A stretch of DNA of 64,000 nucleotides, from NCBI GenBank assembly GCA_017562135.1, contig QEYB01001637.1:1-64000 (forward strand), given 5' to 3'. The notes beneath the pieces were generated by a model. The model did not search any database, was not told where the DNA came from, and saw only the letters and a program-made list of their open reading frames with translations. Positions within the stretch are counted from its first letter, which is position 1; each line of letters starts with the position of its first letter. This stretch comes from Dipylidium caninum. Taxonomy: Eukaryota > Platyhelminthes > Cestoda > Cyclophyllidea > Dipylidiidae. Of this stretch, positions 36,791-48,723 are shown piece by piece. Made by a program: the position numbers and the translations under genes.

Positions 36791-38427
36791 GCGAGTGGAA
36801 TTGTGACACCGGCTGCACGATGACAAAAGGTCATCGACAAAAAGGGGCAGGATCCAATTGAATAAAATTATATTTTGAAGTAAAAATGTTGGATTCTCAC
36901 TCTTATTTAATAGCCGTAAACAATCAGTTGCCAAGCCCATGTAAAGTGTAATAGTGTAGCCTAGTTCTTTGCAGTCGTGCCAGTCGGCAAACTAACCTCT
37001 CGTTCCTCTCCGTGGACCGCCTCATTACAATTTTGTTATAACTTTCTTTGCAAAAGGCCGTGGAGCACCAATGCTCCTCTATTTTGTCCAGACAGAATTT
37101 GCGTTGGATTCCTCCTAAATTACGTGCTAATGACGACTTCTTTCTACATAGAGATCTGCCAGATAACATTGAGTATTCAAAAACGAGTTGTCCGGATATA
37201 TTGGGACGCCAGTTCAGGTGAAGCACAAGTGTTAGTGAGAGGTAACGGGACATGTGAGCCCGCCTTTCATTCGTGGATCACTTCTGGGAGAATGGTCAGT
37301 ATTAGACACAGCAGTTTTCTATTTCTTAATTTTAAACATACAGGCTCACGCACGTTTGTATGTCCAAAAAGTTTGTAGCACCATCACAGTTGCTCTTTGG
37401 AATGAAAGGGGAAATTAGGCCTACCACTCGTCATTCAGTTTGATATTTTTTGCCCTCACCATCCTACGAAGCTGCATTTACCAGCAGCAGTGACAAAAGG
37501 TCAGGGTTGCACTCGGCCGCAGTCGAGCAACATCACGAATGTCCGTGAGATAGGACATACTCCGATTGTGGTCGGCCAACCGACCGTCAGATGGGATAAA
37601 TGTTGAAATGTAACTATCTCTCATTAGAAAGGGTGCTTTTCATCAGCGCAGTGAATCACTCGCGGAAGCAGTAGAGCTAACCTTGTCTCCACAGGAGCGA
37701 GGCAATTAAATAGGCCTTACAGCCGCCTGGGCAACACCACTCCTTGCGCCGGCGCACAACTCGACCGAGCATTATGAAGGCCTAATCAACCAAGAGACCC
37801 GGAAAATTCGCGAGGCTCCTCGCAAAGGCTAATTAACAGGAGAGAGGTTGACGACACAAAAGTCCTCCGCTTTCCATATTTCTGCATTTAAAGTTACCGG
37901 ACGTTGACATTTACGTCCGGTCCACTTTTGCACCGTTGTGACTTCGGCTGACTGTTAAAGCTCAAGTGCGACACCTCTTTAGCCAAATTCAAGTCAATGT
38001 TTTTCTTTAAACACCTTGAAATGGTAGTAGCAATGTCACATAGGCCAGGAAAATTATTTTGGTGCAGGATTCTGGACTAGTATTACTTGTTTGATTGAGT
38101 AGACAATGTTTCGAAATTGTTTCCTGCGCTTATTCCCGTAAACGGAGCATATGACATGCTAGAAGGTGGTGGGGATGCGTTTGGACTATTTCCCGAGCGT
38201 GTGCTTCATCGTTGAGTAAGATGGTGAACCCTGAGTTCTCCCCCATCGTTTTAGGCCCGAGACGGCCCTCTCCCACGAACATCGCTACCACAAGTTCAAG
38301 GAAATAAATAAAGGCAAAATAATGTATTCTGGAAACGAGCTTTTGACCTTGACAACTTCACAATATTCGGTCATTATATTTTATCGAGATAACTGACTAA
38401 TTGTTAACGTAGAATAGTACCTTTCCT
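36791..38427. other. No gene recognised
   Basis: Plus- and minus-strand frames at 36924-37378 overlap each other and have no recognisable domain. The rest has many stops in all frames. Confidence 0.5.
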
Positions 38428-41400
38428 CTAGGCATGTCCTGATTTCAGTTGTTCTATCTGCTCCATGAGGACCTTGTCAGATGAAGAAAGTATTTCCGAG
38501 GCTTTTCCAAGGGCTTTACGTACAGAGAGCAAAGCTTTAATTGTTCTTCCTTTGGATTCGGCAGTGCTAACGGTGCCTGAAATAGTGAAATACTGTCCAC
38601 TTAAATGGGATACATCCACTAATACTAACAAGAAATTGCAATGTTAGCTTCTTTTCCTCATTGCCCTTTATAGAAGAGAACATTATATACGTACTTAACT
38701 TCATTTAAGCCTCTTGGATATTCACTTCCTGTCTGAACGAGACAAACCAGTCGGTGTGAGTTGAGCCATGCAAGCGTGGGTGTGAGCGGTGAGAGTGTGC
38801 CTCAAATGCTCTGCCTATTTTAGCCTGATGCGTGGGCTCCCAGGCATTTTATGGGAACTCGGACCAATTATGCTATACCAGTCGAACGGAGGCAGACCTG
38901 AGGGCAGTGCTACGAGACTCGGCTATGCTTGAACACATCGTCCCCGGCTTTGGCAGGCAGCTTTGATGTCATTTTGGAAACTATGAAACAGGCGTTTAAT
39001 ATAAAAAGAAGCGAAAAGTGCACTCTTGCACGATATTTACTAAATTCAGTCGAAAGGAATTTCATTGGCATTTGCAACCTTCTGCCAACGATTGGGCGAG
39101 TCGTCTGTTCAGTTTTTGGGGAAATCTTTATTTCTAGTGTCATTAAACTATTCACGGTCTTTCATAACATCATTTTTCGCAATTACGATTGGGGTAATAA
39201 TCGGTCGAAGAAATACCGCGTGAGCACAGAGGATGCGGCAAGTTGTCATGTTGTAGAGAAGTTGGTCTGCCAACAGTAATTAGGGTTTCATGTGGCCGCT
39301 CCGGGTTATCATGCGGCAAATGATGCTGCGCCGTGCCGATTGAACAATGCTGGCTGTCTTTCCTCCTACGTTTCCTCTCGTGTCTGGCAGCAGTTTCGCG
39401 GCAGAGGGACTCCGCCGTCCGCCGCTGCTACGTTTTCGCCTGGTTGTCTTCGAGGAAGGAATAGTGGATGACCACCCCTCGGGCATCCCACCATTTGCTA
39501 AACATAATTTTGCTCTGATGAGATTTCGTGCATCGCGAGGGAGGCAACGAAGACGTGCGCCTGCTCTCGAAGCGGTCGCGTCAGTTCGTACAGCAGACAC
39601 ACAGGAGTCCAATTTCTCACTTCCCACGTTTAGTGTACGTAGATGTTGTTTGATCACAGCCGTATGCATGGCCAGTTGCGAGTTGAGACCCAAGTTGACG
39701 AATAGTTCCGTGTGTGTGCATCGAATTCCACAGTCGTCGTGCTTCACTCTTCCTCCTCGTCATCTCCCACATGGGCCGGTGGTCTTCCTCGAGGCTCCTT
39801 GCATACACTCGAATTGCCAGAACGCAATTTCACAAAACCAACATCGAGAATTTTTGTTGTTAGTGGGTTCATCTCCGAATGCCGCACAAAATAAGTGGAT
39901 GTAAATCGCGTTGTGTTCCCGTCTGGTTTCGTCGGAAAGTAGAATAAAGGTGGGATACGTACATGGAACAATTTGTGAAATGAGTAAGAGGGACACCTAT
40001 ACAAGTTATAAATAAAAGTATTGGGCAAGCATTGTAACGTACCTCTCTCTCAGTCGTCGCTGAGCACAGACTGGACAGAAACGCCTGTTTCATAGTTGTC
40101 AACCTAATATTTGGGCGCTAATTTCACTCAGGTAGGAGACTTACTACAATCCATGCTGAAGGAATTCCCTGTTTGAGCTGAGAGTTATGACATTTTTTTT
40201 TAAAAAAGCGCTAAAGGCCTGCATTGCCTGCTGCATTCACGTCAAAAGGAGGATAAATTTAATCACGGTTACCTTTACCCGAGGTGATGCCTACTTCCAA
40301 GGCGATTGGGGAGTTAGCGGGAACATCCCAATAAGCGGGCACATCCAGTGGATTTGGGGAACCCACAGATCGGTCGCACCAGTAAATGGAGGGATCAACT
40401 GTGCTCTTGGAGGTCTCCCCTATCTGCCGAAAATATGACCCATGAGCCTCGACTGTGTGGCTTCTCCCATCACATGGCACCTGTGTACTTAGATGTCGCT
40501 GATACGCGCCTGTCTCATACAGTCGTCGGACGAGAGGTGGACTTCTGGGTGCAGGAACTAGAATAGAAAAGTGAAACATTAACTAACACAACGGTGAGTA
40601 TGTGGTGCCGCTATTTATAGACCAACCGAGAAGCGGTTGAGAAATTTTCTTTTTTTTGTGGATTATATCTTGAGCATATTCGCACACTTTCAGTGTGATA
40701 ATTTCGTTTAGTATAAAAATGAGACGTTTCGTGTGTTTGCTGCGTAATGACCTCGATTAGTTGAAGCCTCTTATGCATACGCCTATTTTGCGTCTTCTAA
40801 ACCAAAGTCCTTGGCCTTAGCATTCTCTGGTGGGTCACAGTCAAGTGAAACCGCGCCATTCACGCAACATGCGAGGTGAGCAGGATGTAAGGGGAGCTGA
40901 GGACACCATGATTTACTCGACTCTCGGGGGACACTCGTCGAGCCTGTAGTTGGCGGGACTATTCACTTGCACGCATGCAAAAACCATTCGGAGGCCGAGT
41001 GAACTTGCAGAAAATGCTACTGTTACTTATAGGTGACATTAGCATGGACTGTGGGCTAAAATTCTTCTTTCGAGTTAGTGTTTCGTCGACCAAATAAAAA
41101 CTTGTGCTCCAAAGGGTTATAGGCAGGGTAGTAGAACAAAATTACCGATTCTCCACAAACATTTTAGCTCACCTGCAGGTTTTAGATGGCCGAGACTTCC
41201 CACCGTATCATCACTTTCGACCACCTTCTGATTTGCATCATCTTTAGCAGAATTGTGTTGCGGGAATAGAACAACATCTCCTTTATCTTCTTTCATTGTC
41301 TTCTGATTAACTTGATGAAAGGGAGTCAAGTAAATCTCAGAGGCGGTAGCAGTTCGGGAAATAATTTTCGTGAGCGCCTGAGATGATGAAGTCTCCATAG

Positions 41401-44400
41401 ACGACGACAAATACGACGGTCTTGACATTGTAGCAGACGTAATCTCTGGATCGCAGTCAGAATCTGGAGGGGGCGAGGGGTATTTGGAGGTAATCGCCGA
41501 ACAACACCCAGACATCCATCCATCATGACTTTTTTCGCCGCACCGCTTGGTGTCTAAGACTAAAGTTTTAGTCGCGCAAACAGCTAGACCCGGACATTGT
41601 GACCTTGAGTCAGAAGTGACGGGATATTTCCTTCCTGTAAAATCTTCCTCACCCAAAGGCGAATTTCGGTGATTATACTCATGTGTAACTCTATCCTGTG
41701 GTAATAAGCTCGCACTCTTTGAGTGCGCATATTTAGGCTGGTTTCCCATCGTATCTATGCTTTTTGATAGCTTTCTTGTGAGCCTTGAAATTCTAGGTTC
41801 GGGAGACTCATGCAAATCTGTCCCTTCTGAAGCTCCAGCACTTTGAAGTTGACCATTCTTCCGGTTACTTCGTTCGAATGCCGTCGGTGTTTCCTGTAAA
41901 TCTGATCCACGTGCGACCACAGTCACTTTTTCATTCGAAGTACTAGACATTAGCGCCACCGGTGCGGCGAAGCTCTCTTGCGTTTCGTGTGGTAAAATTT
42001 TGGATTTGCTTGTCGAAGTGGGTCTATCTTTGTCTAAGTGTCTTAAATTATTATTTCCAACACTGATCTTTGGCTTTTAGTGTTAATCGAAAGAAAACCT
42101 GTACATTCCCCAAGTTTACCAGGAACTAATTCATAAAGCTTGTCTTTAAAAGAGACTGTCTTGGAATACTTTTTTCCTGTCGCTTTTCGGCTTTGGTCCT
42201 TGTGGGCAGCCGTCTCGTTTGGCGGAGCCAAAGTGCTTTCGTCTGTCCCCAACTCGGCCCCATCCTCTGTAATGCTGACTGATTTGGGCTTTCCTGGCTC
42301 TCCTTGGGTTCTCCTTTGTCCCCCGTCGGTTTCGTTTGTGCTTCCTCCCTCGTACCGGGGTGAGGCTCGTGATACGGGGTCACTGCAATTTCCTCCCGCC
42401 TTCTCCGACGGCCCGTCAGTGGGGGAAGAGGCCGTTTGGCCTTTGGATGCAATCTTACTGAAAGCTAATGGTCGACTTCTATTGCCGTCAAGTTCAAGTC
42501 GAATATGGAGGACGTTTTCCTCATCTCCCTTTTGGCTAGCATCGAAAATCTTGGAGTTCAACTCAGAAACACATTTATCGCTCTGAAAACCCCTCAGAGC
42601 CAGTGCACTTGGTCCTTCTTGCCCCGTCTTTAAAGTATTTGATGGCCCGGGTACAATGCTTGTGCCATTTTTGGAAGCCTCGTTCAGCTCACATGCATTA
42701 TGTGAATTTCCATCGACCGAAGGAAACTCGGACTTCAGTAAGGTAGGTGCGGAGGCTTCCAAGTTCTTTGTCTTTTCAAATTCCAGTTTTAACGAGTGCT
42801 CTCCAGTGTCTTCGTCCACTCGAGACTTTTCATCGCAATACTTGGCTTTATTTTCCCAAGAAATAGAACCACCATTTGCCATAATTGTTGATGCACCCAT
42901 AAAGGTAATAGGAAATTTTGGCAAATTCTCATTGCTTGTTGTTTCAACAACACTAACAGCCTCCAGACGACCATCGAGTTTAGCATTCACGTTTGCTGAC
43001 GTATTGTTTGGATAAGATAGCAGTGAAAAGGAATTAACCATACTGTTTAAATGGTTTCTCGGGGGCAGTGGAAGATAAGTTACGCTTTCAGGCGAAACAC
43101 TTCTCGCTCCCCTGTGGCGAAATATTGCGAAATCTTTGTCCAGTCCTCCCTCATTCCTCCGTTTTATTCGCTCAAAGGAGGAGTCACTCAGATACCCATC
43201 AGAGTCTCTGGTTGCAGCAACTTTCTCTTCCCCATTATGCATCGTGCTCGGGGGGACCTTTTGTTTGCAGAATAAGTCTTTGCTTGTCTGGACCCCGGAC
43301 TTCCTCCTCGCGGGCGGCTGACTTTCGGAAACTGCCTGTGTTTACTTGCCCTTTTTGCTACCTCTAATCCTACGTCAGTAGAATTTCCACGATGTTGCAG
43401 CATCGCAGAATTTTCCTCTTTCCTGCTCCTAAATAGCAGTCTTTCATTTACATTATTGCGGGACGCTACATTTTCTTTGGCAGGATAACACGATTTCATA
43501 TCATGGTTCACCGGAGATGGTGAAAGCGAATCACATGATGACAACAAAATTTGGTTCGCGGTTTCGTTGCCAAGGCTGAGGTGGGTAGATATTTCGTTCA
43601 GTCCACACTCCTCATCTTCCTTTACTTCTGATTCAGTAGATCTTTCAGCAACTTGAAGTTTGGCTTCGCCCCCCAAGCCCTGTGATTTAATTACTGTTGA
43701 AATATCTGCATCAACAAAGGTAAAAGAAAACTTTCCTTTGTTTCCCTCAGCCGCGAATGCAGTTTGATTTTCTGGGCTTTGTATTTCAGTGGCTTTCTCT
43801 GGAGATTCATGCTTTGACAGGAGGGATGCCCCACTTGGCATACCCACAAATGTCTGAGATTCTATTGTTTCTCCAGTCAGATCGACGAAAATGTCCCGTT
43901 CGCTGGTTCTGAGAGAGAGTTTTCGTCTCACCGGCAACCGGTCGAGCAATTGTGCTGCATCCTGATCGTTTACAGTCTCTCTCCTAGGTGATTTGGGGGA
44001 ATACGATTTCCTTGAGGTTTCCTCATTTTCGGCATCCATTAGTGTATTTACTTGACCCTTCGATGGAGACGACCCGCGCCCACTTCCGCCGCCCCACATT
44101 GTGGAGCCGGTTCCCTCATCCTTCTGGAGTGGAGGAGGGGCGTTAATTCCTGTCTCGCGAATTATGGAAACACTGTCTGGCGGTGACCATTTCATTTCTC
44201 GTACACTGTCACTAGTTGATCGGACGTCGTCTGAGACGGGTGTTATATCATCCACGCCGCTTAAGGTGCCATAAAAGGCGAGTTCTGATTGTGCCATAGA
44301 ATGGCCTGATTTTGAGCGAAAGGAGTGATTAAAACTATTAAGCCGAGGGAAGGATGCACTGGGAAGCAACAACTCGTCTATTTCGAGCAGTCGACTGCTT

Positions 44401-44659
44401 TCAATATCAAAGCGCACCTTAAAATTTTGACAGGAAATGTAGCTCGGTACATCATTAGACATTAGTGAAGTTTCTTCGTCACCTCTGGTGCTGACATGGT
44501 TCGGACTAAGTCGTTTTTTTGCGGGGCTGCCTATGCCAATATAGTTCTTTACAGTTAGGGACGTCTGAGCAGTTTCCGTCTCCTCCAAGTAGGTAACAAA
44601 TTTGAATTTTTCGGTATCCTTGACAGCAGGGGAGGTGTGTTGACCAGGATCCCACAACT
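38428..44659 (-). CDS. Large Ser-rich hypothetical protein, multi-exon
   Basis: I do not recognise this protein. Three long minus-strand open segments abut: 44659-43188, then about 43320-42043, then about 42065-41173, each shifted -1 from the one before. Short introns can account for both joins: 26 or 44 nt after ATTAGAG at about 43363, and 65 nt between TGTACAG and CACTTAG near 42090. The donor at 41173 (CCTGCAG then GTGAGC, phase 1) fits an exon at 40557-40279 with a strong acceptor, which in turn ends in phase 1 and fits a terminal exon at 38624-38428 ending EQIEQLKSGHA. The product would exceed 1200 residues, mostly Ser/Glu/Lys-rich and probably disordered. It has KVRF and KTVSF motifs of the kind that can dock protein phosphatase 1, and a short helical C-terminus. 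The 5' end is unresolved; an acceptor-like TTGTAG precedes 44659, so upstream exons are expected. Confidence 0.6.
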
Positions 44660-45592
44660 CTACAATAATTCATTTCCTTGTGATAATTTGCTAAATTAGT
44701 AATAGGCATCACTACTGAGTTTGGCTTTAGCTTATTTAGCTCCAGTAAGCGTTTAAAACCGTTAAAGACGTTTTTGGGAATGCGTATAGACCGTCTGGTC
44801 TCGTGAAACACATTATATCAGCTCGAATCAAGACGACCATGTACTGGGCACGTGCATTCCAGCGATTGCAGACTTGGATATTTAAAGAAGTGCAAACCGC
44901 TGTAAGATTTATCTCTCATAATCCGGTCTGAATATATGAAAACAGTTGCCAAGGTTATTACACAATCATCCTAAAGAAAAATTACTTCAGCTGGTGTAAC
45001 AGCCCAAAATGTGCCTTTCTGCGCTCGGTTGTCGGCCCTCAAACCTTACCTTGATGTTACTTATGTTCATTTGAGTATAAATGGAGTGATCCGACTACGT
45101 AAACCGGAGAAAAGTAGCATCCCGAGAGCCCATTTGCCGAATTTGTCGTTAATCACTCTCATGCTAGAAGACCCAAATGTAAAAGTCCGCAATAATTTTT
45201 TCATGTGCGAACAGGCTTCAATTTGTCCCAGAGATATCTCTCGCCCAGTATACCACTGTGATCCACTGTGATCCGAACCAGGGCATATGGCATTCGTATA
45301 GTTGGTGTATGTCTGCAATTACCGTGTCAAGGTGCCAAAGCTGTCGAGAAACATGGCGCCTCCCGTAGTCTAGGTCACACCGCATATCAGAGTGTGGAGA
45401 TGAGCTCAACATTTGCCTCTAAGTCGTACACGTCAAGTGCACTGGATTCATTTTGCACATGTAAACATCGACGACTGTTATATGGCAATGTTATATGTCA
45501 ATGGGCTCTATATTTGTCGGTTTTTTCTCAGGCTCAAAATGTGAGAAAAAGTTTGTTACTTGGATGTCACAGATGCTGGTAAAAATATGTGT
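44660..45592. other. Probable 5' intron or flank of the large hypothetical gene
   Basis: A minus-strand open stretch (44811-44668, RRSIRIPKNVFNGFKRLLEL) might belong to an upstream exon of the large hypothetical gene, but its donor phase could not be matched convincingly. Otherwise I see no gene. A tandem copy of ACTGTGATCC sits near 45257-45276. Confidence 0.35.
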
Positions 45593-46126
45593 CTATTTCA
45601 GCAGAAAGTTAAGAACGAACCTTGAATTTTCTGGCCCAGCACGAACAGGGCCATGCTGTCCCCTAAACCAGCCCACCTCTCTGAAGCGAATGACCTCGCA
45701 GGGGAGAAATGGTGGCAATGGAAATTCGCCCATTGCTAAAATGAGAAACCGCGATTCCCAGTCATAATCCATTGACTCGGAGTGATTTAGTAGTGGCTGC
45801 AGCCGCATGGTTAGAAATTCGCCAAAGGCATCGACATCCTGATGGGTTACCAGAAATAGAACCCTGCTGGCTTTTGCAAATAGGCAAGCGTAGACGCGGA
45901 AAGGATCGGACCAAATGTCAGGAGCAATGGCGTCATTGGAAGAGATGTGCGTAACCGAGAGCGTAGGAATCTGGTTCATCACGTAGTTGGCCATGTGCCG
46001 CGCCAGGTCCTCTGAGTCGAAGAGAGCCTCCAGCCGCGTTTTCTTTGCAACATGATCGGTTTTCGGACGACCGATGAGATAAGTCGTGGGAATGATGAGG
46101 GCGTGGTGGAAGGTGCCGTGAGCCAT
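45593..46126 (-). CDS. Hypothetical protein exon, weakly TIR-like in pattern
   Basis: An open frame of 177 codons begins with an ATG at 46126. The residues MAHGTFHHALIIPTTYLIGR lead into an alternating helix/strand pattern: DLARHMANYVMNQ, then RVLFLVTHQDVDAFGEFL, then RFLILAMGEFPLPPFLP and REVGWF. The spacing of a hydrophobic strand after a helix, and the ILAMGEFPLPP strand, recall TIR or SEFIR folds, but no signature motif is conserved, so this is only a fold guess. The frame is protein-like over its whole length and may be one exon of a longer gene with pieces at 46143-46337 and 47192-47977. Confidence 0.4.
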   Translation of the reverse strand: MAHGTFHHALIIPTTYLIGRPKTDHVAKKTRLEALFDSEDLARHMANYVMNQIPTLSVTHISSNDAIAPDIWSDPFRVYACLFAKASRVLFLVTHQDVDAFGEFLTMRLQPLLNHSESMDYDWESRFLILAMGEFPLPPFLPCEVIRFREVGWFRGQHGPVRAGPENSRFVLNFLLK

Positions 46127-46142
46127 TGTCGATGCACATCAC

Positions 46143-46337
46143 CTGCCTATGGGAGAGGTGCAGCGACTCGCGACGTTGTGTGAACTGAGCTGGTGGCATT
46201 TGCATACGCCATTCAACACGCAAATCGGATTGGTGCGAGTGACGCTTTGTGCAAGCGTGTAAAGACGTTGCATGCCGGAGGAGGCGGTTACACCGTGAGC
46301 ACGCAGTAGCCAAACACCTCCTCGCGGAGATACCCAC
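46143..46337 (-). CDS. Candidate exon of unknown function
   Basis: The stretch is bounded by an AG (AATAAG) before 46337 and a GT (CAG then GTGATG) after 46143. It is exactly 65 codons if read in phase 0, matching the phase-0 donor at 47192. The peptide is basic and Cys/His-rich, ending RVEWRMQMPPAQFTQRRESL. A second frame over the same bases is also open, so the correct reading is uncertain. Confidence 0.22.
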
Positions 46338-47191
46338 CTTATTTCTATTTTAATAACTCCAGGGGCCAATTATTCTGGCCTGTGTGCATGCTAAGCCGCT
46401 CGAAGCGCCCGACATTTTCATGAGTATGAGGTAATGGTGAATAAAAGGCACATTCAGAAAAAAAATAATTGAATTTCTGCGAATTTGTCTGTACTCCAAC
46501 TGTCATTTAATGTATTCAACAAATCTCACTGGTACAAAAGGAATTCTACAATACCTGTGCAAGACGAACAGTTGTCTAACAGGATTCTGTTACTTAGTGC
46601 CGCAAAAGTCCCAAATTTTTCTTACTGACTTGATTGCTTTTCCTAATATTACCACGTAGTCTTTCAGCAGTAAATGAGTGGTTTTATCGCATGTTGAATA
46701 CGAGTATAATAAATAAAAGACACTTGAAGAAGCGTTTAATTCCTGCTAACATTTACCCGTCATAGAAATCCAAAATTACCTCAGTTATTTTTAGCATCAT
46801 TTGCCTTAACGTACGGTCATTCTTTACCTTCTCTTGTTAGCACACAGGAGAAACGAAAAGGAGAAGAAGATACTATTTGCCTTTTCATATTACTTCGGAT
46901 CTGCTGGAAGCGCCCGCTAGTGTCAAAGCCTCACTCAGCTGCCTCTCCACCCATTAGGCCATCTCCAAATAACAGAAGTTTGTGCCTCACAATTCTCAAT
47001 TATTACAATGAATAGTCAATAATGGGACTAAAATATCAACACGTAAGGGTGACCTTTCCCCCTTCTCCATGGAGAAAGTAATTTATTTGCCCCCTATATG
47101 GAAAACCGTAATTTAATAATACGGAACCAGTGAGACTGTTTCTTCGCAGTCGCCATTAATTGTAAAATTACGTGCACAATTTTATACTGAC

Positions 47192-47977
47192 CAGTGGATC
47201 TCGTGAAAGCTGAACCGCGTGTAGATGGCGGACGAGAGGTGGCGGAATGTGCAAATGACTCACGTCCATCGTCATGACGGCCCGTTGCCGAGTGACGACA
47301 ACCGCCACCAAGGCAGCCGCCGCCGTCACCTCCACTCCGCCGAGTCTCTTGAGGAAGGGCACGAGACGGGGTAGAGGCGATGCGGTTAATTGCACTAACA
47401 TCATGTCATCTGCGGCTGGATCTTCTTCCCTGAGGAAATAGGATGCACCACTAAGAGATTTGTGCACTTTCCAAGGTTAGTTTTACCATCACGGGTTTCT
47501 TCCTTTCCGTTTAAGCATATTGCCATAAGCCTTCATTAAAGAGGATTCTAATGCCTTCAACGGAACGTCTTGAGTGTCCTCGCGATAGACTCAGAGGGCT
47601 GTGCCGACACGCCATGCTGACAGTAAAGTTAGGATTTCGCAGTGCCAAAGAATGTGAACAAAGGTGGTGAAGAATTAGGGAAAAAAAGCATTCATTTTAT
47701 CTATCAACGTACTGTCTGCTTAGCGGAGAATATTTAAGAAATGGGTAGATGAAAGACCACTATCACATGATTTGCAAGATAAAAAAAGTGCCAAGTGACT
47801 ACCACGCGACGGCAGCTGACCCTTGCATGGAGTACGCGGCCAGGAATAGCCTCTCTCCATTAATAGGAAACTGCACAAAACAGATACGTACGCCTCATTT
47901 GCCTCAGTGGTATTGTCGGTGAGACGAGTTGCTTTCGCTCGCAACTGTCCTGCCAAACCCAGGCTGCAATGCCACAT
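47192..47977 (-). CDS. Two candidate exons of an unknown gene
   Basis: Exon 47977-47892 starts with an ATG, reads MWHCSLGLAGQLRAKATRL and ends at GC with donor GTACGT (phase 2). Exon 47429-47192 follows a strong TTTCCTCAG acceptor, completes the split codon and reads EEDPAADDMMLVQLTASPL then RLVPFLKRLGGVEVTAAAALV, ending at a GTCAGT donor in phase 0. The helical, Leu/Ala/Val-rich second exon looks like part of an alpha-helical repeat protein. I cannot name the family. Confidence 0.35.
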
Positions 47978-48723
47978 TTCTCGCGGTGGTTAGCACAGTT
48001 CATTTTTGTTGGTTTTCTTTTGTCTTCACTTGATTTTTAGCGCTTTCCCACAGCAAACGAGTCATACGGATGGGGCTTGTGTTTACTGCTTAAATGAGAC
48101 CCTCACCTTAGTGGGGGACTCCCCCAGCGTCATGAGATAGCAAGCATCGACAACATGAACGGACGGAAAGGGAAGGGAATTTCTTCAGGACGGCTCGCAT
48201 CATTGGCGAGTAGTATGAAGGAGCTTTGCGCTGAGCAACGTAGTGCTCCGCACGGGAGGGTTGGACGCTTGTCAAACATAAAGCCGAAAATACTCGTATT
48301 GCGACCTTATTGCATGGCTGAATATGATAACTGAGGAGTCGAAGAGTAGAGAAAATATATGAACTCGGCCGAATCTCCCAAACTGGATGTGTGTGAGGGA
48401 GTTAGGACGCGTAATTAATGTAGGTGTGAAATCATTTAGTTGAGACATGCGAGCTTCCTAAATTGATACACCTTATTTTGCCAGAAGGGACCTTGCGTAG
48501 AACCTCACCCTAAAAGGGTCTTGCTTGAAGGATAGTAGAGCAAAAAGCCTAGCAATTTCCCGTTCATTAACGTTTGCCCGCCGCCACTCCGAGTACCACT
48601 TGTTTGAGTGTCACATACGATTCATTAGTTAATTCCTGGCCAACCAATGAAAACGGAGTCAATGTTGACCGGGCTTTGCGAATTTACTTTTTTTGTCGTT
48701 AAGGCTGTAAACTAGTTAGTCTC
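47978..48723. other. Intergenic; divergent promoter interval
   Basis: This lies between the minus-strand candidate exons and the plus-strand P2X gene. I see no ORF of note and no clear promoter motif. Confidence 0.4.

Noticed and set aside
39280..39904. Overlapping 155- and 185-codon ORFs on opposite strands
   Set aside because: They lie in the proposed 1.65-kb intron between exons at 40279 and 38624, mirror each other and show no domain. They are probably chance frames in a GC-richer patch.
41990..42110. Programmed -1 ribosomal frameshift at the second coding overlap
   Set aside because: There is no slippery heptamer in frame, and a 65-nt intron with GT/AG ends explains the join more simply.
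42140..43367. Plus-strand ORFs up to 148 codons
   Set aside because: They are antisense shadows of the large Ser-rich minus-strand protein.
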